A stretch of DNA of 64,000 bases from Cordia subcordata (GCA_028554755.1 JAPTOF010000004.1:5556001-5620000); one strand, 5' to 3'; counted from the stretch's first letter, positions 1 to 11,891 are shown. Notes: generated by a model not told the origin, from the sequence alone. Program-made: numbers and translations.

Positions 1-2611
1 CTCTGGTGGAGAGAGCTCGTTGTATGCTCTCCCAATTTGGTTTGAGTCAAGACTTTTGGGCTGAAGCTGTCAATACAGCATGCTACTTGGTGAATAGGTC
101 TCCATCCAAAGTTATTGAATTGAAAACTCCTTTTGAGTTATGGTCTGGTAAGCCTGCTGACTACTCTCAATTGAGGGTGTTCGGTTGCCCTGCATACGCT
201 CACGTGAAGGATGGCAAATTGAAACCGAGGGCAAAGAAATGCATATTTCTAGGCTATGCGTCCGAGAGGAAATGTTACAAGTTGTGGTGCACAGATCCAA
301 AGTCTCCAGGTTTCCTCATCAGCAGGGATGTCATATTCAATGAGTCTGCTTTATTAGACCAAGAAAATGAGAAAGCGATGGTGGTTTAGACCACGGTGTC
401 AAAGAGCAGGTGGAGGTATTTGCTGATGTTCCAAATGTTCCATCTAGCAATAGTAGCAGTCAAATTCAGCCGACTCAACCAACTGAGATACATGATCAAA
501 ATGTGCCTGAACAACAAAAGTACAGCATTGCCACTGGGCGAGAAAGGAGACAGATTAGAGAGCCTCAAAGATACGGATACGCTGATCTTATTGATTATGC
601 TTTGACTGTTGCCGAAACAATTGAAGGACATGAGCCGAATTCATACAAAGAGGCCATATCTGGGAAAGATTCTGCTCAGTGGGTGGGTGCCATGAGTGAG
701 GAGATTGAGTCTCTTCATAAGAATTAAACATAAGAGCTTGTTGAATTGCCTAAGGGACAGCGAGTTGTCGGTTGCAAATGGGTTTACAAGAAAAGAAAGG
801 TACTCTAGAGGTTGAGGGTCCTCGATACAAGGCACAGTTGGTGGCAAAAGGCTATACACAAAGAGAGGGTATTGACTTCAACGAAGTGTTCTCTCCGGTT
901 GTGAAGCATACTTCCATCAGGGTTTTACTTGCCTTGGTTGCTCTTCATGACTTAGAGCTTGAGTAGCTAGATATGAAAACGGCGTTTTTGTACGGTGATC
1001 TTGAAGAGCAAATTTACATGAGTCAACCGGAGGGGTATGTAGTTCCTGGTAAGGAGAACCATGTTTGCAAACTGAAAAAGTCCTTGTATGGGTTGAAGCA
1101 GTCGCCTCAGCAATGGTACAAGAGATTTGACACATTCATGGTAGGTGCTGGATACACAAGGAGTGCCTACGACAGCTGTGTATATCTCAAGAAGCTTCTA
1201 GATGGTTCGTTTGTGTACTTGTTGTTGTATGTTGATGATATGCTTATTGCTGCTAGAAGCATGTCTGCCATTGACGAATTAAAAAAGCAGCTGGGTGATA
1301 AGTTTGAGATGAAGGATCTTGGAGCTGCGAAGAAGATTCTTGGCATGGAGATTCACAGATGTAGAAATGTTGGGAAGCTGTTCTAGTCTCAGCAGAGTTA
1401 TATTGAGAAAGCGCTGGAGCGTTTCGGGATGCTGAAAGCAAAGCCTGTGAGTGCGTCGCTTGCTGCTCATTTCAAGTTGTCTGCAGATTTGTCACCTAAA
1501 CTGAGGAGGAGGTGTGGCATATGTTTCATGTTCCATACTCTAGTGCTGTTGGTAGCTTGATGTATACTATGGTATGCACTCGTCCTGATATTTCACATGC
1601 AATTAGTGTTGTGAGCAGGTATATGGCATTAGCTGGGAAAGCACACTGGGAAGCTGTGAAATGGATAATGAGATATTTGCGTAGCACTGCAAATGTAAGT
1701 TTACTGTTTAACAAGATGACTGGAGATTGCGCGAGGTTGGTGGGTTATTGTGATTCAGACTTTGCGGGTGACCTTGATAAGAGAAGATCTCTGACGGGTT
1801 ACGTGTTTACTCTCTCTGGATGTGCTATCAGTTGGAAAGCGACATTACAGTCTACTGTGGCATTGTCGACTACTGAAGCGGAGTACATGGCAATTGCAGA
1901 AGCTGTGAAGGAGGCCATGTGGTTACAAGGCCTGGTTTCGTGATCTTGGACTGCAGTAAGATACAAGTACAGTCTTTTGTGATAGCTAGAGTGCAATCCA
2001 TCTGATAAAGAATCAGATGTATCATGAGAGGACTAAACACATTAATATCAGATATCACTTTATCAGAGATGTTGTATCACAAGGAATCATATCGGTGCAA
2101 AAGATATCTACCAATGAGAATCCAGCAGATATGATGACTAAGGTGGTTCCAGACAGCTAGTTTAAGCATTGCTTGGACTTGGTTGCTATTTGCGGTGCAG
2201 AGCATTGAGCCCTTAGGGGCAGTTGGCTGCAGGGATAATGGTGTATTAATTGGAGCAAATATGTGCCAAGGTGGAGATTTGTTGAATGTGGCTCGTATTC
2301 TTGGGCAACAAGAATAGCAAATTTCCTTATTAGCATATTACCTTATTCGCTTGTTACCTTTTGTAGCACATAATTAATTAGTTGCCTTTTCTGCTTAATA
2401 GGTTTAGGAAACCTTTGCACTATATATATGTGGCAATACTCATTATGTTATGTGTGAGAGAGAAACCAAAGTAAGAGTCTTGTAGCATTCGTGATCAATA
2501 ATAGAATTATTCTCTGCTGCCCGTGGACGTAGGCTTTAAAGTCGAACCACGTAATTCTTGTGTCCGTTATTTATTCTCGTATTCTTCGTGTTTGCATATT
2601 TTTCCCCAACA
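1..2611 (+). mobile_element. Ty1/copia LTR retrotransposon, 5'-truncated by window edge, degenerate
   Basis: Pol polyprotein remnant followed by a 3' LTR. In order: integrase C-terminal part (about 3-389, with the VFGCPAY-type motif), a linker, reverse transcriptase (about 740-1400, YVDD catalytic box at 1228-1239), then RNase H (about 1700-1945, with the CDSDFAGD and STTEAEY motifs typical of copia). The order INT-RT-RNaseH is what defines copia as opposed to Ty3. The reading frame is broken: stops at 387-389, around 725-738, 964-966 and 1384-1386, and frame changes near 800 and 1495, so it cannot encode a working polyprotein. Codons after the RNase H ORF (1944-2160) still resemble the copia C-terminus in shifted frames. 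A purine tract at 2268-2279 precedes the LTR. The gag, protease and 5' LTR lie outside the window. Confidence 0.93.
2280..2611 (+). repeat. 3' LTR of the copia element at 1-2611
   Basis: It starts TGTTG just after the polypurine tract AAGGTGGAGATT and ends CAACA, giving a 5-bp terminal inverted repeat and the usual TG...CA boundaries; length 332 bp. It contains a TATA-like tract near 2421-2429 and a GC-rich CCGTGGACGTAGGC segment in the R/U5 area. No partner LTR is inside the window, so divergence cannot be measured. Confidence 0.85.
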
Positions 2612-3131
2612 AAAACTATATCTAATTGGTTATCCGCAAAAATTATCTAATTGGTTTCTACTCATATAAAATAACGAAAACAAAACTAACATTTCTGAAG
2701 TTGGTTCTTTTTGGTTAGGTTTTCATTTTTGTAAAAAAATATATATATTTATCCAAAAATTCAGAAAAGCGAAGAAAATGAAGATTATCTAATAACTTAA
2801 AGAAAAAAATATATTAAACAATAGATCAACTTTGATTTACTATATATATCACAAGTTTAATTAATATACACATACATAAAATTGGGAGTAAATATAGTGT
2901 GTACAATTTGTATTAACTAATAGACATATAGAATTAGGAATGAACATGCATATATAGTTCCGTTTAACTTGTTTTGGTTTATAAACTTTTTTTAAATCAA
3001 ATAAAACCAATTGGTCCTAATTTGAAACTAACTAATTAGCTTTTAACTATGTAAAATAATCAAACCAATACGAAATTTTCAATTAGTTTGGATTGATTTA
3101 GTCAAATTAACCAGCACACATTCACCATACA
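2612..3131. other. AT-rich spacer, no gene seen
   Basis: Separates the copia LTR from the first P450 fragment. No coding frame, RNA or clear repeat unit was recognised. The N-terminal half expected of a CYP79 gene is not here. Confidence 0.6.
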
Positions 3132-4953
3132 GGTGAAGAGGAAGAGGAACATGTTGCTGCACTCTTCACAGTCAACGACTCTATTTATCCATTGGATATA
3201 TTAGACTATGTGCCATTGCTTCGTTCGTTTGATCTCCATGGTCGGAAAAAGAACCTCAAGGAAGCTCTTAAGATTGTGGCGAAGTATCGTGATCATGAAA
3301 TTGATGAGAGAATTCAAATGTGGAAGCATGGCTTGAAAACTGAGGAAGAAGATATTGTTGATTTTTTAATTTGCGTCAAGGACAAAGATGGCCAGCAAAT
3401 GTTAACAGCGGAAGACATCAAAGCGCAAGTTCTTGTAAGAATCCAAACCCTTTCTAATTCACCTTTGAAGGATCGTGTATTTTCTCTTGCTTATCTTAGT
3501 TTCTTTTTTTTTCAAAAAAAAAAAAGGGTTTTTGTAGCTTGCAACTTATAAATAAAAAAGAAACATCTCCGTACCCTTTTTTTTTGTGTAGGATTTATTG
3601 AGTTACAAAATTAACTTATTTAAAAATTAAAAGGCCTAAAAGTCTTTGATTATAAAAAGGGACTGTTCTAAAAATTGACCCATTATTATTATATTTTTTC
3701 TAGTACACTAGTGATCACATGTTTGCAGTAGTGTCGAGTCATTTCTACAATGACCAACCATTGAAAGGAAAGACCAAGAGAAGGGAATAAAAAATGACCT
3801 CGCAGAGGATATTAAACTTGTGCTTAATTTGGATCGGAGACCCTTTCTGTTTAATAAAATTTAAAAAATTAATATGTTTGACCGGTTTTAAAAGTGCAAT
3901 AACATTCTTTAACAAATAAGAACTAGGAATACTTGTGTGTATTTTGTCTTTATATATATATATATATATAGACACACACACACTAACACACTATGTTGCT
4001 TCTATCGTGTTAATGTGATTTTCTCTATGTTTTCTTTTTGAGCGTCTATCTGACTTTTTTTTTCTTGTGTACGAGGAAATTTTACGTGCATGTGCGTGGA
4101 ATTGTGTATACTATATTGTGTTAAAGAAGTATCATTTAAAAAACAAGAAAAAATAGTTTTTAGATATTTTATGGTTTACTATTATTAGTTGTGCATCACA
4201 AAAAAAAAAAAAACTATTAATTAATTGTAACTCATATTTGATTTGACATATACAATATCTCACAGGACATAATACTAGCTATAGATGATCCACCAAATGC
4301 TCTCGAGTGGGCAATTGCAGAAATGATAAATCAACCAGAAACACTTGAAAGAGCCATGGAAGAGCTAGACAAAGTGGTCGGAAGGGACAAATTAGTCCAA
4401 GAATCTCATCTCTCGCAATTGAATTATGTGAAAGCATGTGCAAGAGAGGCATTTCGACTACACCCAAACGCACCTTTCAACCTGCCACGTGTCTGTTTCG
4501 GACACCACTGTTGCCGGATACTTGATTCCTAAAGGCAGTCGTGTGCTTATGAGCCGACCGGGGCTTGGACGTAATCCGAGAGTGTGGGACGAGCATCTCA
4601 AATTCAAGCCTGAACGCCATCTTAACGTTAATGGTGGAAGATCTGAAGAAGTTGTCATAGCTGATTCTGAACTGCGATTGTTTGCATTTAGTATTGGAAG
4701 GCGAGGATGCCCTGCAGTTCCATTGGGATGTGTTATGATTTATGTGCTTTTTGCTAGACTTCTTCAGGGGTTTACTTGGTCTAAGCCACCCAATGTCTCC
4801 AGCATTGATTTGAGTGAATGCGAGAATGGTCTCACTCTCTCAAAGCCTCTTGAAGCACTTGCCAGGCCACGTCTAGCAGAACACCTTTATCGTGCATGTT
4901 ACATCAAAAAAAAAAAATTTAATGGATCGAGTTATACTCTACATGCTTTGTAA
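3132..4953 (+). pseudogene. Cytochrome P450 pseudogene, CYP79-like (N-hydroxylating P450), copy 1
   Basis: Two exon pieces remain. Exon A, 3132-3434, reads from GEEEEEHVAALFT through IDERIQMWKHG to LTAEDIKAQV. A GT-AG intron (3435-4265, donor GTAAGA, acceptor CACAG) joins in phase 0 to exon B, 4266 to about 4953. Exon B has the I-helix region ([15 protein letters not shown]), the ExxR helix (AREAFRLHP), the PERF-like FKPERH, the heme-binding FSIGRRGC and the C-terminal ARPRLAEHLY. CYP79 enzymes convert amino acids to aldoximes in glucosinolate or cyanogenic pathways; that assignment rests on remembered family sequence. The N-terminal half (about 230 residues, membrane anchor included) is missing, and a one-base deletion near 4484-4487 shifts frame inside exon B, so no functional enzyme is expected. 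A few extra codons follow LAEHLY before the stop. Confidence 0.87.
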
Positions 4954-5949
4954 GGTTGAGGGTTGATTATATGCAGCATGTTCTTTTTATATCCAATTGA
5001 GGTGTGAAGTATTCATACAGTTTAGACAATAAACATTTTGCCCAATTGATGCATGATGGTCATGAGTGATATTAGCGCTTTTCATGTAAATATGTTGGTT
5101 CTATTCATCATAATATCTGGAAAAGCATTGGTGCTTCAAGTTATGGAAGGTCTTCCCATAATTTGCTTTAAAAAATTAAAAATTAAATAACACAACCCTG
5201 ACGTTAAAAACTTGGAGACGGGCTTGTGAAGAAATCGCAAAAAATTTAAGAATTATCAGCAGCAGCAGCTCTTGAATTCCTTTTGGGATCTTATTATATG
5301 GGGCCAGTCTTAATTCAAAATAAGCGACCAGGAAAAAAGAATGCCAATTGATTGAAAAATCTGATAAGGAAAGAAAAAAAAAAGAATTTAATAGAGAAAG
5401 TGTACATAAATAACTACCATACTATTAATTGGGAATTAACAGTTGCATTTGAGAGGAGATGAAGATTTAGTGCGATAAACACACATTTACTGGGAAGCAA
5501 ATGTTTAGAATTTATTAGATCGATGCACTTCTGCCCCTCTCATCCCGTCTGATCCGATTGGGAGTATGGAGTTGGAGTTGGAGTGGGTGTTGATATCATC
5601 ACCAGCAGCAACAGCTTCCCTCTTGTCAAAACAGTAGACAGGGGCCTGCCACTTTGCATCTTCAAGCGCTGCTCCCACCTCAAACGTCATCACATGGACA
5701 GACCTTTCCGCAATGTGATAATAATGATAAAAAATATGTGAAAAAATATTTTTTTAAAAAGTTTATAAATTACAAAAATAAGTAGAACCAAACAAGTTCT
5801 AGACCCAACGACTGTCAGGGCAGGGCATCCCTAGCCCCCAGGGCAAGCCTGCGACAAAAATTTCCACAAACAAATTCAATCAAATGTGTTCTATATCATT
5901 ATTTTTATCTTTGTTTAAATTAAATAAATAAAAGGGCAAATCAAATGCA
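4954..5949. other. Spacer between the two P450 fragments
   Basis: The first about 200 bases correspond to the 3' flank found again after P450 copy 2 (shared 'tatatccaattgaggtg' and 'tagacaataaac'-type blocks near 4987-5035 and 6968-7015). The rest is AT-rich. It includes the orphan coding-like segment on the minus strand at 5505-5711, listed separately. Confidence 0.6.
5505..5711 (-). other. Possible orphan terminal exon or gene fragment, unidentified
   Basis: Read on the minus strand this gives an open frame of about 66 codons, including [19 protein letters not shown] and ending HRSNKF then stop. Base composition is more balanced than the AT-rich flanks and the peptide looks globular, with Trp, Cys and charged residues, rather than like random AT-rich translation. 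I do not recognise the family. No upstream exon was found; minus-strand upstream sequence turns sharply AT-rich at about 5712. It could be a last exon left by a deletion, or chance. Confidence 0.3.
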
Positions 5950-6950
5950 TTATTAATTGTGCATCACAACGAAGAAAATCGTAATTAATTAATTATGACT
6001 CATCTTTGACTTGACATAAACAACATCTCACAGGACATTACATTAGCTATAGATGATTCACAAAATGCCTTGGGTGGGCACTTGCAGAAATGATAAATCA
6101 ACCTGAAGCCCCCAGGGGCATAGGTGAGTTGGTAAGTGGCCAGGTGATTAGGGTGGAGACACCCTGACAACGCGGGATCGAGTCCGTGTGGCGGCAGTAC
6201 TCCGCTGAAATATTGCGGGGGCTGTTGCTGGATTTCCACGCCCGTTGGTCCTCTCTCTGGTCGGGCTGCCACTCACGCACATCCCTCGATTTACCTCCCG
6301 CCTGGTTAAGGGGCCTCTGGCCAGGTGGGAAAGGGGTTCTCCTTTGGTTAACCCTTTTAAAGATAAATCAACCTGAAACACTTAAAAAGAGCCACGGAAG
6401 AGTCAGACAGAGTAGTAGGAAGGGACAAATTAGTCCAACAATCTTATCTCCCGCAATTGAATTACGTGAAAGCAAGTGCAAGAGAGGCATTTCCACAACT
6501 ACCCCCAGACGCACCTTTCAACCCGCCACATGTATCTATTTCGGATACCACTGTTGCTGGATACTTCATTCTTGAAAGAATTCGTGTACTCTTGAGGCGA
6601 TCGGGGCTTCGACATAATCAAATTCAAGTCTGAACATCACTTTGATAATGTTGGAAGATCTGAAGAAGTTGCGAGTGCTGATTCTGAATTGCGATTGTGT
6701 TTGGTATTGGAAGGCATGGATGCACTGCAATTCAATCAAGGTCTACTATGATTTACGTGATTTTTGCTGGGCTTCTTCGGGGGTTAACCTTAGAAAAATT
6801 GGGTGCTATCGTATAACTCTGTATGCCGAGCTACCCAAGGTCTCCAGCATTGATTTGAGCGAGTGCGAGAATGGTCTCACTTGCTCAAAGCCCCTAGAAG
6901 CACAACTTGCCAGGCCATGCCTAGCAGAACACCTTTATCTTTTGGTGAGT
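5950..6950 (+). pseudogene. CYP79-like P450 pseudogene, copy 2, interrupted by a SINE
   Basis: Tandem, more decayed duplicate of the 3' half of copy 1. It starts inside the intron (similarity from about 5950, e.g. the 'tgtgcatcacaa' block), keeps the acceptor CTCACAG at 6027-6033, and follows exon B from 6034. Recognisable parts are the I-helix region, [19 protein letters not shown] and the C-terminal SSIDLSECENGLT and ARPCLAEHLY. Breaks: a one-base loss near 6070-6073, a 254-bp SINE at 6108-6361, several later frame changes, and loss of much of the heme-binding segment (about 6690-6720). No exon A is present. The copy-1 sequence lacks the SINE, so duplication came before the insertion. Not expected to be functional. 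Confidence 0.85.
6108..6361 (+). mobile_element. tRNA-derived SINE with 16-bp target-site duplication
   Basis: A GC-richer 254-bp insert in P450 copy 2. It is flanked by perfect 16-bp copies of GATAAATCAACCTGAA (6092-6107 and 6362-6377); the uninterrupted target is seen once in copy 1 (4324-4339, with one base changed). Pol III promoter boxes are visible: an A-box-like TAGGTGAGTTGG at 6121-6132 and a B-box-like GGATCGAGTCC at 6175-6185. The element ends in a short T/A-rich tail (CCCTTTTAAA). Size, tRNA-like promoter, absent coding capacity and a long TSD identify a SINE. The family name is not known to me. Confidence 0.88.
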
Positions 6951-8212
6951 TGACTAGATGCAGTATATTTATATCCAATTGAAGTGCATTGAATATTCGC
7001 AATTTAGACAACAAACAATATTGGTCAATTAGTGGATGATGATTGATTAAGTGCTATTCATTATAACATCTAGAAAAACAAAATTGATATTAAAATAGTA
7101 AGAGGACAAAAAGCATTGGTTATGGAAGGTTTTTCGGGTCAACTAAAGATATTATGAGTCCTCTCCTTAAGGACAGTAAGAAAAACTTTAGTAGAAAAAG
7201 TAAATTATTATCTGAAGAATATATATATACACACATATATATATGTATATGTATATATATAGTACAATAGGAAAGCAAATAAATATGTTGATTGACAAGC
7301 CAACATGCGCCTGGAAAATTAGCCATTTGGAACTAAAGTACTAAGGGAACACGCATAATCCAGAAGAGCCATGACTTACTGGATGAATTGCAAGGTCCTG
7401 GATTGACTTTTTTTTAGAAAAAATTATATTAAATTTGTAATAATTATTTAATTTGACTTTCAAAAAAGTTAAAATTCTAAAAAAAAAGTTTAAATATAAT
7501 TTTTTTTAAAAGTTAGAATTTTTAATTTCTAAAAAAAATTATTTTTAAAAAATTATTAAAAAACACTTTTAAAAAAGCAATCCAAACAGGCCCAAAATCA
7601 CTATAGATATATACAAGGTATAGAGCCACTAACAAGAGTTCCATAAATTGGACACCTTTAAGAAAATTCTCGCAAAAATTATTGACAGTAAATAAGGTTG
7701 TCCAAATTTCATATTCTCGTTCTGTATTTGTTTTTTTTTTCCTTTTGCGATTGTATTCTCGTCTTGTAAGTCATAATTTATTTACATAAGATGACAAGTG
7801 TTTTTTATACAAATATCTAGGAGTTTTATCTATTTCAGGAGTACAAAGTAATGTGTATAAATTGCTTTACATGATGACATCTATGAGGTCTTGGCTCTCC
7901 TATTCTAGACCCCATGGATAGGACTTGAAACAAGTACTTGGCGAAGACAAATTTTCTACATTTAGTATGTTTCCTGCACAGTTTTTCAATGAGGAAAACT
8001 TCATCCTCAGGGCTGATGTACTGGTACGGCGGACTCTAAGGGCTCATTGGTATCACTTACCAAAGTTGAAAAAACCAGATACTGGTACATTCCTGTTTTT
8101 TCATAAAACAAAAACGAAAATAGACGAGCAAGTTTCTAAATTTTGATGAACCAAAATGAAATCAGGCAATAACAAGGATACTAAACGAGCCCTAAGCCTA
8201 GACACATCTGCA
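6951..8212. other. Intergenic: P450 3' flank and MITE-like copy A
   Basis: The first part matches the 3' flank of P450 copy 1. An alternating TA/CA microsatellite lies at about 7220-7262 and MITE-like copy A at 7393-7593. The remainder, to the ATL stop codon, shows no gene I can support. Confidence 0.6.
7393..7593. mobile_element. MITE-like element, copy A
   Basis: About 200 bp, extremely A/T-rich, with degenerate terminal inverted repeats: left ...CCTGGATTGAC, right GCAATCCAAACAGGCCC. It shares internal landmarks with copies B-F ('ttaaatttgtaataattatttaattt' area, then 'ttagaatttttaattt'). Non-coding. No clear target duplication, so the superfamily is not assigned. Confidence 0.6.
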
Positions 8213-8710
8213 CTACAAGGTGACTGAATGCACAAGAAGTATCTGCCTACATGTTGGACATGATGAACGCGACAACAACCACGTATCTATACACTCAACA
8301 TGGAAGCCATGGTTGCATCTAGGCAAGATCCGTACAATTTCACCTTCTCTAAACTCTGCAAGACATATGGGGCAATCTGTTGCCGGAATATTTAAACCAG
8401 ACTTGTAAACAACCTCAGGAATCAATCTCAGCTCATCCTTTTTCATACCTCTCGATGCCAAGCGTGTAGCAACCCGCTCTGGAGTTTCAGGACCCAATCG
8501 TCGCGTACATCGGAGAGCGTAACGTACGATTGAATTTAGCCCGAGGGCACATATCAATGCACACAGCAACGCTGCAAGAATTATCACCATGTTAGTGTCA
8601 AAACTCGCGTTACCATCATACAAGCTGCTTGTGCTGTTTTCGACTCCTGTAGGAGCCGTGGCATTGGCTTCAAGAAGGACACGGGACAGCTGCTGATATT
8701 GAGGCCTCAT
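8213..8710 (-). CDS. RING-H2 finger protein, ATL family (E3 ubiquitin ligase)
   Basis: Intronless 165-residue protein. Residues about 41-65 form one hydrophobic membrane segment ending in GLNSIVRYALRC, a layout seen in ATL proteins. A middle block (about 80-100, RGMKKDELRLIPEV) leads to a complete RING-H2: C113, C116, C132, H134, H137, C140, C151, C154, with the typical ICLAEF and CIDTWL segments. ATL proteins bind an E2 through the RING and ubiquitinate targets at membranes; many act in defence or stress, but the substrate cannot be told here. The protein is slightly shorter after the RING than family members I recall. The ATG at 8710-8708 is the first in frame and gives the expected N-terminus. 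Flanks are AT-rich and unrelated to it. Confidence 0.92.
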   Translation of the reverse strand: MRPQYQQLSRVLLEANATAPTGVENSTSSLYDGNASFDTNMVIILAALLCALICALGLNSIVRYALRCTRRLGPETPERVATRLASRGMKKDELRLIPEVVYKSGLNIPATDCPICLAEFREGEIVRILPRCNHGFHVECIDTWLLSRSSCPTCRQILLVHSVTL

Positions 8711-9424
8711 AGTCCTCGATCTTTATATATTTCTCCCCAGCAAAAACTGTTGAAATTAACAAATGACTAAGGCGAAGCCATTTTTCTCCATTACAAATTT
8801 TATGCAAGTATTATTTCAAACAGAATTATAAGTTATGCGAATATATAATGAATCGCTATGAATATCTTAAGAAATGCTGAGGGAAAAATCGACAGAAAAA
8901 AGTGTTGGAAGGATTCCAACAAGATAGAAATATATGTAGAAAAGATTCTTGGGCGGTCACATGTATAGATAAGGAAGAATGAATAAAGGGTGCTGCAGCT
9001 ATAATTGAAAATTGGGACCATAAAATATGTACATGTATGTATGCATACATATATATATATGTATGTATATATGGAGAGAGACAGAGAGAGATATTAACTG
9101 GAGTGTGCAGTTGATCACCATTAATTGCTAGTGTTCGAGGTCCCCCAAGAAAGTACATTCTTTTCTCAACCCTCCACATGCGAATGCATAAATGATGTAC
9201 ACAACAAGAATGTGACTTCTTAATATCTTCGTACTAGGGACAAAAGCGTGAACAAGAGATGAGCAAACTGACAAAAAAAAAGATATTTTCTAGTGGGCGG
9301 ACTTTGACTCAGTTTTTATATTTGTTTTGTGTGAAATTTTGTAATTTTTATAACAATTTGAGTTTACTATTAATATCATCACCGACTAACAATTTTAAAT
9401 TGTGATTGAAAAAAAAATGACTTC

Positions 9425-9508
9425 AATTGATATCAGTTCTCTCTCGCTGTGTACGAATTATAGCGTATTGATATCGATTCTCTCTTGCTGTGTACGAATT
9501 ATAATGTG
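9425..9508. repeat. 41-bp tandem duplication
   Basis: Two adjacent copies of a unit starting TTGATATC and containing GCTGTGTACGAATTATA, differing at a few positions. Non-coding. Confidence 0.8.
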
Positions 9509-10628
9509 ATTTATATTTATATATGATTTTTCTTTTAGTTACTGCAAAATCATCACTACAAGTTTGGTAGATTACTTGAGCTTAGCTACTACTAGATTGT
9601 TTGGATTTTTTGAGCATATTGAAGTGAACCAATGTAAATATATTTGGTCTAAAATCCTCATCAATTGGAAAAGTAGTCAATGAGTTTGATGATCATAATC
9701 AATGTCCACTTTCTTAAGCAAGTGAACAGCCAATATCTTGCGGATATTGACAAAAATCAGACACGCAAAAATGTAAGTTGAGAACCGTCCTTCAGTATCA
9801 AGAAAACATCTATATCTATCTATCTATATAAGGTGTTGTCCAGTAATTAACTTTTCTGCCTTTAAAAGTTTATTTGCCATTTGCCACACTATGATTCACC
9901 ATAAAATGCCAATGTAAAATACTTTGACTACTTCTGTGAAATAACTCACGGAAGTGCTTTGTCAATATTCATGCGCGTTTAAGAAATTGTTCCAACAAAA
10001 AATGTATATAATATTAACATATTAATATATATTAGTTATATAATATTAATATTTGTATTTTGTATAATTTGTAAGAAATAAAGAAAAATTTTACATACTT
10101 TCTTAAAGTATTTGAAATATATTTAATTATATAGTAACATTTAGTATGCAACAATATAGAGAAAAAGACATTTAAATCCTTTACTTTTAGTCATTAGATC
10201 AAATAGGTCATCCCTCAGTTTCTTTTTTTAACATAGCTAACTTTTGCTTTAACTTTTAACTAACAGTGTTAAGTTAGAAGGATTTGGAAAGGCCAAAAAA
10301 AAATTTGAGAGACTTATTTGGTATAATGGGTAAAAGTAAGAGATTTAAATGTTTTTTTTTTCCCAACAATATAAGAGTAAATGAAAGAATCTAACTAAAA
10401 CAATTAATTAATTAGATGAACAAATAATATATATATATGCAATATTAATGAGCTGTTTCAAAATTGATCAATAAAATAAATTAACTATATAAATCAATAA
10501 TATTAAATTCATATTGAGTCACGTGTACTGCAGGGGTCACTTACTAGTGCATATAATACTGCAAAAAGCTACTAACTGAGTTGTTTCTTGCCTAATAAAA
10601 TGCAGAGTGCCCTGTCGTGCATATATAT

Positions 10629-10638
10629 CTACACACAC

Positions 10639-10682
<44 letters not shown>

Positions 10683-10692
10683 GTGTGTGTAG
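10629..10692. repeat. 64-bp perfect palindrome with (AT)n core
   Basis: Left arm CTACACACACACAAAT is matched exactly by the reverse complement at the right end, ATTTGTGTGTGTGTAG, with only alternating TA between. The whole stretch is self-complementary and could form a hairpin or cruciform. Confidence 0.9.
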
Positions 10693-11891
10693 CGTCCAAC
10701 TTGAAATTAAATAAATGAAAGATTTTATTATTAATATTTATTTTTTGTTTAATAGTTACAAAATTGTATCACTTAATTACATTAACATAAATATGTAATT
10801 TTAATATATAAGATGTAATAAAATATGAAATATTTTAATTTGAAAAAGAATAACTTTGATTAAGTAGCTCTAAATTTATATTATGTCCGTTCACTGACTA
10901 CTTATGTATATTTTGATTCATTTAGCCCTAAAACGAGCTTAACAACAGCGTGAACTTTGAGGTAAGAAAGAACTGCCACTTTCATTTATATTTTGTAGTT
11001 GCGTTTGGGTTTGCGTTTGATTTGTTCATGCAGCTCATCAAAATGTCAAATTATAGTCGCTTAGGTCATTAAGGAATATATTATTGTTAAGAATTGCTTT
11101 ACAATATTTGTTCAAATCAGAGATTAATTTTTATATTTCTTTCTAAATTTTTTCTTCAATATCTTTTCTTTAATATAGGATGTATAAAATTTCAGCAATA
11201 TTTGTTTTATTTAAGCATAAGAGTTGAACTGACAAATTGAACAACTACGTACACATCCATTGTTTTCGTTCAATTCTTTTCTCTTTTATTGTTCTTGTCT
11301 TTTTACAAGAAAGGCACTTTAGCTATATTACGTTGGATTCACTTAAGGGTTAAGGTTAAAAAAATCGTTATATACGACTCACCTTAATCCATGTTATAGA
11401 TCAAATAAAGATCAAACAATATTTGTTTTGAGAAGATATAAATTCAAATTTGTAATACTTCATCACAATAAATTATTATCCGGTTTTTTTACTTAACCAT
11501 AGGAGACATCCATTGTTCTCTTTTTATTTTACTTGCAATCTTATGTTACATCCCAAAATTAAAATTTTACGAGGTATCTAATAGAAAGACGCCAAAATGG
11601 TCCAATTTCTGAGCATATATAATGAGGGACCATCAATCCTAACTTGGTGCTCATCAGATAAAATGACAGCCACTCGCGTCGTTGAATATTCTTCCGTCAC
11701 CTTGCTCCTTCTTTTCTCCTTTTTCCTCTACGTTTTGCCTTTTCTTTGTTCTTTCTCTTTATGTTGTGTGTGTGTGTGTGTGTTTTAGGAGTAATGGAGT
11801 AGTACATAAATCGACACGTCCAATGATAATAAACTTCTGAATTTTGATGATTGCACTCTTGATCTTCCCTATGTTTTATTTTTCTACACAT

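Noticed and set aside
5800..5870. Segment 'agcccccagggcaagcc' near P450 copy 2, resembling the start of the SINE
   Set aside because: Only about ten bases are shared with the SINE 5' end; no A/B boxes or TSD.
8856..9179. 107-codon minus-strand frame upstream of the ATL gene
   Set aside because: Low-complexity translation including a TA/CA microsatellite; no motif, no link to the ATL frame.
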